Part shown: positions 34,377-57,100 of the stretch, one piece after another
How the letters are laid out: every line of letters begins with the position of its first letter
Numbering within the stretch: position 1 is the stretch's first letter
NCBI GenBank assembly: GCA_905221605.1
Contig: CAJNDS010002179.1
Span: 236,001 to 300,000 of the forward strand
From: Symbiodinium natans
Taxonomy: Eukaryota; Sar; Dinophyceae; Suessiales; Symbiodiniaceae
Direction: 5' to 3'
DNA: 64,000 bases
Notes under the pieces: generated by a model
What the model was told of the DNA's origin: nothing
Database searches by the model: none
Seen by the model: the letters and a program-made list of their open reading frames with translations, nothing else
Made by a program: the position numbers and the translations under genes

Positions 34377-35708
34377 ATAACCCTGAACCCTAAACCCTAA
34401 AGCCCTTAACCCTAAACCCTAAACCCCAAAGCCCTTAACCCTGCAAGTGCAGCTGGATCTGTCAGTGGGTGGTTTGGGGGTTTGCGGCCCTAAACCCTAA
34501 ACCCTAAACCCGCGCTCGGCATTCCTGCTACTTCGCGGAAACGTCGACCTTCTCTCTGCGCATCTGCAACCCTAAGCCCTTTTTGTCAACCAACCGCTTC
34601 TCCCCCCATATCACGCGAGCACTAGACCCTAAACCCTTCTGTTTGTTATCCTTTCTTGGCATACTGGAACTTGCTCACGGAGTGGGCCGGAGAACCTGAA
34701 GTAGAGCCTGTTAATCCTTTACCAAGCTCTTGCTTACACCCACCAGAACACGATCCTCAAAACAAAGATGCTGTCTAGGCTTTAAGCCCCAAACCAAACT
34801 CCTGAACCCGAAACCCGAAACCCGAAACCCTTTTTGAGCAACGGACTTTGGAGGCTGCCGGCAAACATGCAACTTCTTAGAAGTCACATCACGCAAACTG
34901 TTCTATGCTAAACCCGAAACCCTGAACCCTCAACCCTCAACCCCAAACCCCAAGCCCCTGACCCGACCTGGACCCGGCACCGATACGCGGTTGAGGGCTG
35001 CCGGAGAGGCAGCGGCAGCGGCCCCGTGCTGGCCTCATTCTAAGGTGGGTAGCCTTCTTAGAGGGGCCTAGGGTTTAGGGTTTAGGGTTTAAGGTTTAGG
35101 GTTCAAGGTGAATAGCCTTGAGGGGACCGATTATGAAACCTGAATGGGGGCATAGGGTTTATGGGGTCTGGGGTTTAGGGTTTAAGGCGAGTGGCCTTAA
35201 GGGGACCGATTATGAATCCTCAAATTAGGGTTTAAGTTTACGGTTCATAATGCCCTAAGAGGGATGATAGTGTCCATGATCCCAGTCTTAGGGTTCATTT
35301 GGGCTCAGGGTTTGGGGTTTAGGGTTTAGGGTCAAGGATAGTAGGAACCCCTTCTTGGGCACTCTTATCGCTCACACTCGAAAAGTCTTTTGCCACCCGT
35401 CTAGCAAGCACTCCACAGTGCCATTGCCCAGCTGAACAAAGTCAATGGCCTGGGTTTCGGGTTTGGGGAAAGATTGCTATGAGCGCGTTGCAAGGCCGCT
35501 GGCTATACATCACAGCTGTGCTCGCGCACCCAGTGGGAGATCAGATCATTATAGGTTCAGACATGTCAGACATGTCCAGTCTACTTTCAAGATCTTCTTG
35601 AAAGTGCAAGCAAAGGTTAAATTCGCCCTGGGCCCCGTCGCGAGAGTTGCTGCCTCAGAAAGTCTGCACTATCCGCGTGCGCGACTCAGGCGTTAGGCCG
35701 GGCTTAGC

Positions 35709-35805
35709 AGTACCAGGATGGGTTATTAGGCCTTAAAATCCCCACAATGAACCCTGTAAGGAGCCTTTTAAGGGATGATAGGGCATAAAGGCCCATCCTG
35801 GTACT
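35709..35805. mobile_element. Foldback element, family H, next to tubulin stop
   Basis: Perfect 14-base inverted ends AGTACCAGGATGGG / CCCATCCTGGTACT, 97 bp, no ORF. It begins 16 bases beyond the beta-tubulin stop codon, so it probably lies in the 3' UTR. Confidence 0.75.
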
Positions 35806-35821
35806 CTGGCATTGGGGAGCC

Positions 35822-47084
<11,263 letters not shown>

Positions 47085-47103
47085 CTAGGGCACAAGTGAC
47101 GTG

Positions 47104-47126
47104 GTGGAGCCAAAATGACCTCGAAA
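47104..47126 (-). other. Probable relict dinoflagellate spliced-leader sequence
   Basis: Minus-strand TCGAGGTCATTTTGGCTCCA contains CATTTTGGCTC, eleven consecutive matches to the conserved core of the dinoflagellate spliced leader, with further scattered matches (about 15 of 21). It lies about 55-75 bases before the tubulin ATG. Encoded leader remnants at this position are a known mark of genes retroposed from spliced mRNA. The match is short, so chance is possible. Confidence 0.55.
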
Positions 47127-48030
47127 AGCTTCGGGTTTTTTCTGTCTCTGTTCTTACCCAGGGTGTAGGTTTTAAGTTTTTTTTGGTTTAGGATTCAGTA
47201 CCTATGTGGTCTATGCATGGACATAAATGAGACCCACAAGTCGGAGGCCACACCTTGGCCAAAAGGGTCACCTTCACGTAGGGTTTGGGGTTAGTACTAC
47301 AGGGCGTCCTAAATGTAATGATACATGTTGATAATGATGCTTTTTAGTATCGGTGTAGTTTGTGGTGGAAATTATCGTGCTTAGGTATAAATATAGTACA
47401 AAGTACTAATGTTTTTGTAATGACTTTGAACCTTGTTCATATTCAAGCTTTGCAGATGTAACGAACAATGATGACGGACATGGATTAAAATCACTTGCCG
47501 GCTCTAGAACAAATAATGTTCAAACATGTATATTGTGGTACAAAACACAGTTTCAAAAATCAACAGTATCCAACATTGGGAATCAGCTGTTTGGTCTGAG
47601 ATATAATCAAGTAAATAACTAGAAACAGTGACATTAGTGGTGGTGTTTTTGTTTATGGACATAAAGCTTAACCTGGCACAACAATCACCATCTTTTTTTA
47701 CGTCTGTTTTTATGCTGCCACCATACACCAGCGGCACATGCACAAATACTGACACTCCGTAGAGGCACATACTGCTTTTTTGGAGAGGCGCACGAAGAAC
47801 CATGCAGCAGAGTGAGTACCCAAAGACCTTCTCCAGGTTTGGGGCAAGCAGGGCTTGGGGGTTCAAAGGTGGACCCTAAACCCTAAACCCTAAACCCCAA
47901 ACCCCGAGGGTTTCATGGTACCTATAGGCGTCAGACCTTGAGCTCTCTGCTTTTCGAGTCCACTCAGGTTGGAAATCTCAAGGCAAGGAAGGGTAAACAC
48001 TTCGGGGCTTCAGGACAGTCACGGTAAGAA
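47127..48030. other. Upstream flank of tubulin and A/T-rich stretch
   Basis: No gene supported. 47280-47720 is notably A/T-rich compared with its surroundings; a minus-strand frame there (about 47866-47504) shows no coding-like pattern. A few CCCTAAA units lie at 47874-47900. Confidence 0.45.
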
Positions 48031-48147
48031 TGCGTAATAAGGCCAAAATAGGGGCCTTAATAATTACAATAGGGTCTTGGGGGGCGGGGTATTATAGTTT
48101 TATTATTTGGGGCCATAAGGGAATGCTCTTAATAATTACTCCGACCC
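48031..48147. mobile_element. Short inverted-repeat element, family M
   Basis: GTAATAAGGCCAAAATAGGG and CCTTAATAATTAC on the left are mirrored by GGGGCCATAAGGGAATG and CTTAATAATTAC on the right. Imperfect. A possible fragment lies at 49615-49645. Confidence 0.45.
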
Positions 48148-48773
48148 CCAAACCCTAAACCCTAAACCCTAAACCATTACTGTGCAGTTAGGGCGGCATA
48201 ACTGCTTCATTCGCTCACTGGTGCCCGGAGAGCGCCGCGAGCTCCTCTTCCCTTTGGGCGATGCGGAGGAGCCTCCCGGAAAACCCCGAGGATGTGGGTT
48301 TAGGGTTTAGGGTTTAGGGTTGCTGAGGGATTTAGGGTTTAGGCTTTTAGGCTTTTAGTTTAGGGCTTCGCCTTGCAGTGTGTTCCAAATGGACACCGCA
48401 GCATCGAAGTCCACCGAAAGTCCCAGAACCCTCAGCCCTAAACCCTAAACCCTAACCACCTTGGCTGCGGAAGCTAGTCGCACGACACACGATCGACGTA
48501 GATACACACTTCAGGATTTCCGACAATTTGGGTGGGTACCGTCTTGGGGTCCTTGTTACAAGGGAATCCTGCTAGCTGTGGGGCGTTTTTAGGCGTCCCC
48601 TATTTTAGCTTAATTATCCCCAAATGGACTTAATTATGGGAGAACCTGGGGGGGGGGGAGTATAGAGGCGGATAGTAGGGGAACCCATGGCATGTGCATG
48701 GATCTACAAAAGCACCGCAGACAACCGGCGCACCCCTTGGGAGAACACATCTCGAAACTATACTTGGAGGTTC

Positions 48774-48859
48774 ATGGGTGGTATAAGTAGAGTTATAAGT
48801 ATGGCAACTCTACTTATAACCACACTTAGGGTACTTGTAACCCTACTTATAAACACCCC
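48774..48859. mobile_element. A/T-rich palindromic element, family K-like copy 2
   Basis: TATAAGTAGAGTTATAAGTA pairs with CAACTCTACTTATAACC and again with GTAACCCTACTTATAAAC, giving nested inverted repeats of AGTAGRGTTATAAG type like those in 18858-18973. Confidence 0.5.
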
Positions 48860-51062
48860 ATCAACAAATAGACCCTGAGGCTTAACAGCTGAAACCTCGG
48901 ACCGAGCACGTCTGGCCTTCGGTCTGGCCTGAAGGATTCTCAGCCGACATTGCTGACATGGAAGGGCGTTTGCAAAACCAAGCGCGCTTCTCAAAAATCA
49001 GGGCGCGCACCAAACAGACAAGTCTTGGGAGGCCTTGGCTGCTCATTAGGCTGCATGTGTAAGGCCCAAAGATGTTTTTTCATGCTGAGAGTTGAGGTTC
49101 GAAGTCTGTGGCAGCTGTCTTTGTCAACAATGAAGGTCTCCTTGTCAAGCAAGTCCCTTAGTGCCTTACTGCTGTCTTCCTGTCGTCCTACTTGCTTGAG
49201 AAATCATGCTCGACACGTACTGAAGCACTACAGGCCTTCAGGCAGTTCTAACCCTAAACCCTAAACCCTAACAGATTCCTTCCTTCCGCTTTGCCTTTGA
49301 ATTGCGGATCGGTGCAAGGGCTAACAGCCCATTGCAAATGGACTCACAAGTTTCAGGGGCTTAGGGTAAACCCTCAACCCAAGTGTCAGGGTTTAGGGTT
49401 GAGGGTTTAGGGTTTAGGTACGAACATGGTGACCACTAAGCAATCACCTCAACCCGCAAAGTCTGGCTGCCATGAACCCTTAAACCCTGCAATGGGAACT
49501 CTTAACCTCTTCTTCGCTGGGGGTAGGTTTGAAGGCCCTACAGAAATAAATGGCTTCATAACATGCCCAAACCAACTAGAGGGGCCTAATTCTAGTCTAC
49601 ATATTTAAACGGGCTATGCGGGAATACTATTAGTAATTCTTCCGACCCTAAACCCGAAACCCTAAGCCCTCAGACCAAAAACCTATATTATCTCCATGAT
49701 TCAAACCTGCCCCTGTTCCGGCTAGCCTGCCTGGTGCTGGGTACAGCCTGGGGACTTCAGCTCAGACGCGGCATCTTGCAATGGTTCCGGCCTATCTATA
49801 TGGTAGGGTTTAGGATTTCGGGTTTGGGGCTTGGGGTTGTGGGTTTGGGGTTTAGGGCTTAGGTAAGGGTTCGCATGCTCCAGGAGACTTGAGACAGCTT
49901 GCTTGACCCAACTACCAGCGGCTATGAGCCCCCCTTTAAAGTGTTAGCTCCAAGAAACGCAGCCAGGAAGAATACAAGTAACTGCCCAAATGCGTGGAGC
50001 ATGAGGCCTTATGCTTCGAAGGAAACACTGTCGCATGTCGAGCATATGTGATTGGGCCATTCCCTACTAAGAACCAGTGAGACTATCCACACACAAGATG
50101 CGGATCACCTGCTCACTGGGTCTGGGTATCATGGCAAGGATCGCGGTTGCAACTAGACAAGTCAGCAGAGGGGCGCAAAGGCAGCAACCTCTCTAGGGCA
50201 CCCAAAGCACGTGGAAGACTCACACCCAAGCTCTCCACCAGAAACACGGCCGATCGCATTGAGGGCAGGGCTTCCATATTGGAGCTGCAGTGAAAGGTCG
50301 CGGCCCTTGAGCGGTCGTTGTCAAATGGCACACAGGCGTAGGGCTCACCGAATGCTCTAGGGTGGTCATGTGACTTCCACTCAACATTGGAATGCCATGG
50401 GTGTCGAGGGGGGCGAGCCATCGAAAAAACATTAAAAGACATCAGACACACTTGAGGCCTCGCCGTCAACAAATCAGCGGATTAAACAAGCTCTATTTCC
50501 CGCTTGCTTTACCAGGGATACCTTGTCTTTGCCCGTGCAGACTGTGAAAGGCAAACCTTCCTTCGAAAAAGGAAGTAAACCCTTCATGTCGTCTATGGCT
50601 TACTGGTCAACCCCCTACTCTGCTATGTGTCAGAATATGCTGGCGATGAGAAGGTTTCGTTTTCCTGCGCTTTCCTTGTACGTTCACGCAAAAACCTGAT
50701 TCCCTGGTACTGTCCACTGGGGGGGGGGGACGTCTTTTCATTGCAAGCCTCTATTTCTTGTAGCCGAATAGTGGGCATAGAGTTTCCATTCGTATACTTT
50801 TGTATATCTCAGAACGAGGACCTCGACCTCCTCCACTCGGCAAGCATCTAGCTCCTCTAATTCCAAAACATCGATCATCTTCACAGACAACCCAGGATCT
50901 CTGGCAAGCGGTGCAAAGCCAAGAGCCCCGAAAATCCGACAAGACTATGCGGAGCTCAAGGAAGAAGCCACAAAGGCGGAGTTCAGGGTTTAGGGTTTAG
51001 AGGGTGAAGGGTTTCGGCGTACCAAAGCCCCGAACCCTCTGACCGCAAGGTTTTTGCACATG

Positions 51063-51195
51063 TGGGAGGTCGCTTCTCTAAAAACCGGTCCCTTTTGGGA
51101 TTGCTTTGCTATGCTAAGGCGGCCCCCAAGTACATATAGGACCCAAAAAAGGACCATTGTGTTGAGAATAGTGTTGAGAACTAACCATGTCTGTA
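51063..51195. mobile_element. Family G element, decayed copy
   Basis: GGAGGTCGCTTCTCTAAAAACCGGTCCC ends as GTGTTGAGAACTAACC, resembling the 60895-60995 element. Left halves of the same family (GGTAGTTCTCTAAATT...GGGATC) occur at about 19764-19808 and 51801-51838. Confidence 0.4.
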
Positions 51196-52064
51196 TGAAC
51201 ACGGCGGCATGGTTTGCGCTTAAGGCCATGTGTTTTTAGTTTTTGCACGTTCCATGTTGGCAGGACGGAAGAAGAGTCGCAGGACTACTCGTGCTTTACA
51301 GGCTTTTTTGTCTGCAGTATTTAGAATAGCCTAGCCAGTATTGAAAGATGGCACTAGGAGGACGCTGGTTGGTGTCTTTCACGCGTCTTCTTCAGTCACT
51401 TCAGTCCTGCTAACGCGGAATGTGCAAAGAAAAACCGCGTGCTTCCAACAAAAGCGATGCTGCAGTGTCCATTTTGGTGTGACCGGACTAAAATACGCCC
51501 CGCCTCCTCAACCCCTTAACAACCATTGCGGTCGCAACGGGTCACGTTAGCCAAGACCCTTTATCGATATCAGGGCTGCAAAGCTCCTGACGCCAAGCCC
51601 GGCCAGGAGGGTGTCTGGGTTTAGGGTGATGCTGATTCAATTCTTATTCATAGGGTTTTATAGGGTTTACAGGGTGTTTGTAGGGTTTTGCTAGGGCATG
51701 TGTGGGTTGACGAGGGTTTATGGTCTAGGGTGCTGGTGATCTGTGCGGAGCCTCACTGCTCTCATGCATGACAGGAAGGAAGGCCACCGTTTCAGTATTG
51801 GGGTAGTTCTCTAAATTAGGGTCCATTTTTGGGATCCCTTTGTTTAAAGGGTGCCACCAAATAATGGGCACCCAAAAAGGGAATCCAAATTCCTCGAAAA
51901 TTCTCTTCCGATCTATGGCAATTACTTGGTCTTTTCACACCCGAGCGCAAGAAAAAAATTGTGTCATAAGCTCGCGAAAAGAATCAAGTGTGACTACGAT
52001 CTTCTCCAACTTCTTCCTCGAAGCCTCAACATCACCCGCATTCTTGATTGCTAGAGTGGGTACT

Positions 52065-52141
52065 TCCCAAAATGGGGGTACCCCTTCTATACCCTAAACA
52101 GACTAGAATCCCCTTAAAGCAACCCCAAAAAGGGGTACCCC
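52065..52141. mobile_element. Family N element, copy 3 (reverse orientation)
   Basis: Contains CTAGAATCCCCTTAAAGC and AACCCCAAAAAGGGGTACCC, the inverse of segments in 16489-16590. Confidence 0.45.
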
Positions 52142-52370
52142 TGTTTTCGCAACAAAAACCATGTACGACCTTAAGATCGTGTTGTGGGCAGCCCTTGAGA
52201 GCTCTAACCAGGCAAGACGAGACCTAACCCCTAAACCCGAAACCCTAAACCCGAAACCCTAAACCCTAAACCCTAACCCTAAACCCTACAGTAAACCCTT
52301 AAACCCTAAACCCTCTTCGCACCACCAAGGCCGCAGCTGCGGCTGCGAAGTGTGACCTCAGTTCACGGGA

Positions 52371-52473
52371 TAGGGTTTAGGGTTTAGGGTTTAGGGTTTA
52401 GGGTTTAGGGTTTAGGGTTTAGGGTTTAGGGTTTAGGGTTTAGGGTTTAGGGTTTAGGGTTTAGGGTTTAGGG
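52371..52473. repeat. TTTAGGG array, about 14-15 units
   Basis: Perfect plus-strand units. Confidence 0.95.
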
Positions 52474-53181
52474 CAGTTTAGGGTTTAGGGTTGCTGTAGT
52501 ATAGCGTGCAAGCTGTAGATGTGACGGTTTTCAGTGGAACCTTGAAGGCATCGAGCAATGCGAAGGGCGGCCATGGCTCGATCGTGAAGGGCCACCCTAA
52601 CACCTTTCTCCCACCCCACGCCGTCTCAGGCGGCAAAACCACCCAAACCTACTGCTTTTAGGATTAGGCCTAAACTCAAACCAACCGTCCACTTCCAAAA
52701 ACTTCTTCCGTTCCAGGCGTCTCGTGTCAGGGGGTTCCAGGGGGCGGGCAGTCCCACGAGAAGGGTCACAGAAAGGGGGGTCTCAACGATCACCACGAAA
52801 TTTTCAACAATTGCAGGGAGGTGCCAGGGCAGGTGGGTCTCAGGGGGCTCACAGGGGGTCCAGGGGTCGCAGGGGGTCTGAGAGGTTTCAGGGATGTTTC
52901 AGGGAGTCCAGAAAAATGTTTTTTGAGCACCCGCCCTGCCTGAGCCGGCCTGCCCCCTGGTCCCTGGGCACGCTGCGGCGAGTGGCTGGGGCCCTGGGGG
53001 TCGAAGATGCCAGCGCCACCTCGAAAGTTTAGGGTATTTACTCAGAAAGCAGTACCCAAGACGTGCTCCGGTACCGGGCCCATCGTGTGGGACCGGGCGA
53101 GCGACCTGGGTCGGCTTGCGCCGTCGAGGTCGAAGGGCTTAAGCGCTGGTAGCGGGGCGGCCCAGGCCCTGAGTTTAGGGT

Positions 53182-53281
53182 GGGGGTGTTTCCCCTTGTC
53201 CCAACAGTCCTTAATAGGGATTTTGATTGGGGGTACTATCATCCCTATTAAGGACTGCTAGTAAAAGGGTGAATATCCCAA
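53182..53281. mobile_element. Foldback element, family E copy 3
   Basis: Perfect internal arms CAGTCCTTAATAGGGA and TCCCTATTAAGGACTG around GGGGGTACTATC. Outer ends GGGGGTGTTTCCCC and GGTGAATATCCCA are decayed forms of the family ends. Confidence 0.8.
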
Positions 53282-54415
53282 ACTAGTTCCATTCAGGACT
53301 ATTGGGGGGTTTGGGGGAGGCAGTCCCTCGGGAACAATTAGCATCACCCCAAAGCTCTACAGGGATGGAAGAATCGAAAAGAGGGTTTAGGGTTTAGCGG
53401 TTAAGGTTTAGGATGCTACCACTAAGTCGACGGCCACCGGACTATGTGGGCACGCAGTTGCCCAATCAACCCTTCAATTTTTCTTGGGTGCTGGACCACT
53501 GCCACGGCCGCTGCTCGAGCGATCTTCCTCGGGACAGAGGCGGCTTGACATACCCTAAACCCTAAACCCTAAACCCTGAACCCTGAACCCTGAACCCTAA
53601 ACCCTAAACCTAAACCCTAAACCCTAAACCCTCATGTGTATCAAATGCAACGACCATTGGGTTTCACGGGGGCCTCCACCTCATGTCCTCCAGCTCTTGC
53701 GCGCGTCTGACACAGCAGTCTGCTGTGGGATGCTCAAGCTTCGAGGGTACCCTAAACCCTAAACCCTAAACCCTAAACCCTAAACCCTAAACCCTACACC
53801 CTAACCCTAAACCCTAAACCCGTTTTCGGTTCATGGCATAGGGCTGAGGCCGGCGCCATTTCTGTTTCCATGGGCATTCGCGCGCGCGAAGCCCAACGCT
53901 CTACCCGAAACCCTAAACCCTCTGCTGCACCCCAAGCCAGAATTGTCAGACGTCTAGTGTCAGGCTGAATTTGAGGGCAATATGGCCGCGGCTCCTTTAG
54001 CTCGGTGGGGCCTGTCCTTCGCCTATATACTAATATAGTCCAGCGCTGCTGTGCGATTCACCCGGTTCGACTCTAACTTAGTTGTCCTGTATCCTGGGGG
54101 GTACTTATTGTTCATCGTTGGGAATATTGATATATATGTATATGTATAATCTATTACCCCCAAAAGGTTACAGTCTACCTCCTCTACTAATGAGTCTAAT
54201 GTGGCTCAAAGGTTTTTTCAGGCCCGACGGTTGACACATGCTTCTCAACGTGGACCGAGCGGCTTCAAGGCTACTTAGACTTCCGCAGAACTCCTGGTGC
54301 CCACGCTTGCCTTGCCTGGAAGCAAATGGCTGCGGGCGTTAGATCAAGGTTGGGGGCGTGAAAGCTGTAAGGCTGTTGTGTTGAGCATGGCCTTGGGGGT
54401 TCAAAGATCTTCCCC

Positions 54416-54439
54416 TATATATATATATATATATATATA
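54416..54439. repeat. (TA)n microsatellite
   Basis: About 12 TA units; a second TA tract lies at 55535-55556, inside the 55496-55595 element. Confidence 0.95.
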
Positions 54440-54703
54440 GAGGGTTTAGGGTTTTGGGTTTCGGTGTGTGTGTATATATATAATAGCCCCTACATATACC
54501 TAGGTAGCCCCAAAACACCTAAGTAGCCCCCAAATCACCCCTAAGATCGCCCTCACAGGGTCCCTCCTTAAGTCCCTTTCTGAGAGAAAAAAGAACCGGG
54601 AAAGCTAAGCTATGTACGTGGAGACCTTGGGGGTCCAGAGCTGCAAAGCAAGGGTCCGGGGTCCCAAGGATTCTCAGGGGAGTCATGCTTCTGGGTCTAA
54701 GCT

Positions 54704-54798
54704 CTAAACCCTAAACCCTAAACCCTAAACCCTAAACCCTAAACCCTAAACCCTAAACCCTAACCCCTAACCCCTAAACCCTAAACCCTAGACCCTAA
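54704..54798. repeat. CCCTAAA array, about 13 units
   Basis: Mostly perfect, with two CCCCTAA slips. Confidence 0.93.
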
Positions 54799-54986
54799 GC
54801 CGGCGGAATCGCAGCGCCAGTCTTCCTGTTCATCCTCGTGGTACTTTTGCTTCTCACAGAGCGCGACGAAGCAAACGATTCTGTCCGGAAAAATCATGCT
54901 TTGTAGTACTTGCCCACGAGCCAGCCTGCAGCAAGGTTTCTTCTCGCTTGCTGTTTAATCTGACACTACACTGGAGTGCTTTTGCA

Positions 54987-55125
54987 ACACACACACACAC
55001 ACACACCTAAACCCTAAACCCTAAACCCTAAACCCTAAACCCTAAACCCTAAACCCTAAACCCTAAACCCTAAACCCTAAACCCTAAACCCTAAACCCTA
55101 AACCCTAAACCCTAAACCCTAAACC
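54987..55125. repeat. (CA)n joined to a CCCTAAA array of about 17 units
   Basis: (CA)10 at 54987-55006 runs straight into the telomeric array 55007-55125. The direct junction of two simple repeats suggests repair- or slippage-driven growth. Confidence 0.95.
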
Positions 55126-55495
55126 GAAACCCTAAATGCTTGGTCAAGCCCTGCCCATTTCGACGAAACACAGCAAGGCGTAGCACAGCCATTCAATCCA
55201 CTGCTCAGACTTCGTGCCCCCGCCTCCCATGGCGCAAAAGGCATCAACGGCTGGGAAGACCTGGTAGGACTTCTGTTATTTTGCCGGGACGCCACCTCTG
55301 TAGCTACTACTAGCGCCGTTTGCAAGTTGTGGGTGGCGCGCTTTTGCAGCCAAGCGCTGCGTCCTGAACCCTTTTAGGGTTTAGGGTTAAACCGAGCGTC
55401 GCTCGTGGGATTGGTTTCTAACCTCGACGGGTTGGACCGCCCCAGAAGCTACATTTTTGTTATAACTGGCTTGTTGTTTTAAAAGAGAACGAGGG

Positions 55496-55595
55496 AATGA
55501 GGCACCCTTGATCCCCCTATACATGTATACATGTTTATATATATATATATATATATACATACCCTTTTAAGGGATTCTGTAGGGTACCTCATTGG
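55496..55595. mobile_element. Short inverted-repeat element, family L, with (TA)n centre
   Basis: GGAATGAGGCACCCTTGATC on the left and GGGTACCTCATT on the right pair with one mismatch. The centre is a (TA)n run able to extend the stem. A fragment, AGGGTACCTCATTCC, occurs at 27913-27927. Confidence 0.6.
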
Positions 55596-56190
55596 ATAAG
55601 GGCCGGCGCTTGCTTGGACCAAGGCAGTGTCTTGCACCCAATCGAGAAGCTTTCGCTCAGGAGGCACATGCGACACACCATGCTGATGGCATCCAATGAG
55701 ACACATGATTGCGCCATCCCCTCGCCTGGCCCTAAACCCTAAGCTTGGGGCCCTAAGCCCTAAGCCCGAAACCCTAAGCCCCACCCCCCCCCCCACCCCC
55801 CCCCCAGAACCGTTGAACCTTGAAGACTCACAAGGTGGGGTGGTTCTCTGAAGTCCCGATGAAGATTACACCGGCTCCTACAAAGCTTCAAGCGCCCACC
55901 CCCCACCCCCCGACACCACACCCATCCTACCCACATAGCATATACTTGGGTCTTGAAGGGGTTCCTATACAGTGGCTTTAGGACCCAAATATGTACTGTA
56001 TGGGTACATGGACCCTTTGGGATCAATGCTAAGGTTGCTGAGGTCGTAGGCTCTCGACCCGAAGCTGGGTTTAGGGTCTTAAGATTTAGGGGGTTCTGGG
56101 TTTGAACCCTAAACCCGCTCTCTAAACCCTGAAAACAAAACTTTCGGGTTCAAACCCGGCACCCTAAACCCTAAACCCTTTTTTTGCAAC

Positions 56191-56270
56191 AGCCCTAAAC
56201 CCTAAACCCTAAACCCTAAACCCTAAACCCTAAACCCTAAACCCTAAACCCTAAACCCTAAACCCTCAAC
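56191..56270. repeat. CCCTAAA array, about 11 units
   Basis: Perfect units; an opposite-polarity TTTAGGG array follows at 56404-56472. Confidence 0.94.
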
Positions 56271-56403
56271 CCTCCCATGCCCTATAAACCCTGACTAACC
56301 CTGGGCTGCCAAGCCAGCACGCTGGCAAGGAGGGCGGGCGGCTTATTGGCCGCGGCCACCTCCGAAGGGCTCCGGTTCCCAGGAGGGTTTAGGGTTTGGG
56401 GCT

Positions 56404-56472
56404 AGGGTTTAGGGTTTAGGGTTTAGGGTTTAGGGTTTAGGGTTTAGGGTTTAGGGTTTAGGGTTTAGGCTT
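56404..56472. repeat. TTTAGGG array, about 9 units
   Basis: Faces the 56191-56270 array. Confidence 0.92.
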
Positions 56473-56623
56473 AGGGCTTAGGGTTTAGGCTTAAGGGTTT
56501 AGAGGGCCTCGGATTCAGGGCTTGGGGGCCCTGTATCATAGCAACGAGGCCCGCGAATCAACTTGTTCTTTCACCATAAAGCCGGCCCCGGGTTACAACG
56601 ACACCGAGCTGCCCCACCCTTGG

Positions 56624-56757
56624 GGACCAAATGAACCCTAAAGTTGGGGTCATATACCCTGTACTACTATAATCCCTGTTAGGGTATATCCCTGTACTAC
56701 TATATAATCCCTATTATTGCGCATGAACCATAGACCCTTCCAGGGTTCATTTGGTCC
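56624..56757. mobile_element. Foldback element, family J
   Basis: Perfect 16-base inverted ends GGACCAAATGAACCCT / AGGGTTCATTTGGTCC. Interior TATACCCTGTACTACTATAA appears twice in direct repeat form. Related left ends occur near 18243 and 33809. Confidence 0.78.
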
Positions 56758-56996
56758 TTGAGGACCTGCACCTCGCAAGGGATGTGTAAGCGCCGGGCAA
56801 GCACGGCAATGCGCGCAGCTGCGTCGAGCAGCAATGCCAAATTCAGGGTCCTCGGGACATCGGACATCCGTGGAGCTGATGATGTTAACAATTGGGGCTG
56901 GTGAACATCACCCACGCTGAACAGTTCTGGGTTCTTTGAAGCCCGGCTATGATTATTTAATTCTTAGGTAACCTACAAACAGAAAGTGGGTACACA

Positions 56997-57100
56997 AAGA
57001 GCCCAATACCCCTTGACTAAGGAATAATTCGACCTTAAATCATAAGGAGCCCTAGATAATTTAAGGTATACATTCCTTGTTTAAGGGTTATTGGGCCCTT
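56997..57100. mobile_element. Short inverted-repeat element, family F copy 2
   Basis: AAGAGCCCAATACCCCTTGA ... TTAAGGGTTATTGGGCCCTT, inverted ends with few mismatches. Inner arms CTAAGGAATAATTCGACC / AAGGTATACATTCCTTG. Confidence 0.75.

Larger units (their letters stand above)
24910..35700. repeat. Interstitial telomeric repeat province 2
   Basis: Eleven kilobases with no supported gene. It holds dozens of TTTAGGG/CCCTAAA arrays, from one unit to about twenty, in both orientations, separated by 50-400 bases of unrelated sequence and several short inverted-repeat elements listed separately. Variant patches include TTTAGGA (27725-27780), CCCTATAAA-like (28150-28640) and CCCGAAA (34806-34830). 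Homopolymer C or G runs occur at about 28770-28786 and 29788-29803. ORFs here are short and repeat-derived. Confidence 0.85.

Noticed and set aside
47504-47866. 120-codon minus-strand frame in A/T-rich DNA
   Set aside because: Composition not coding-like, no neighbouring exon or domain.
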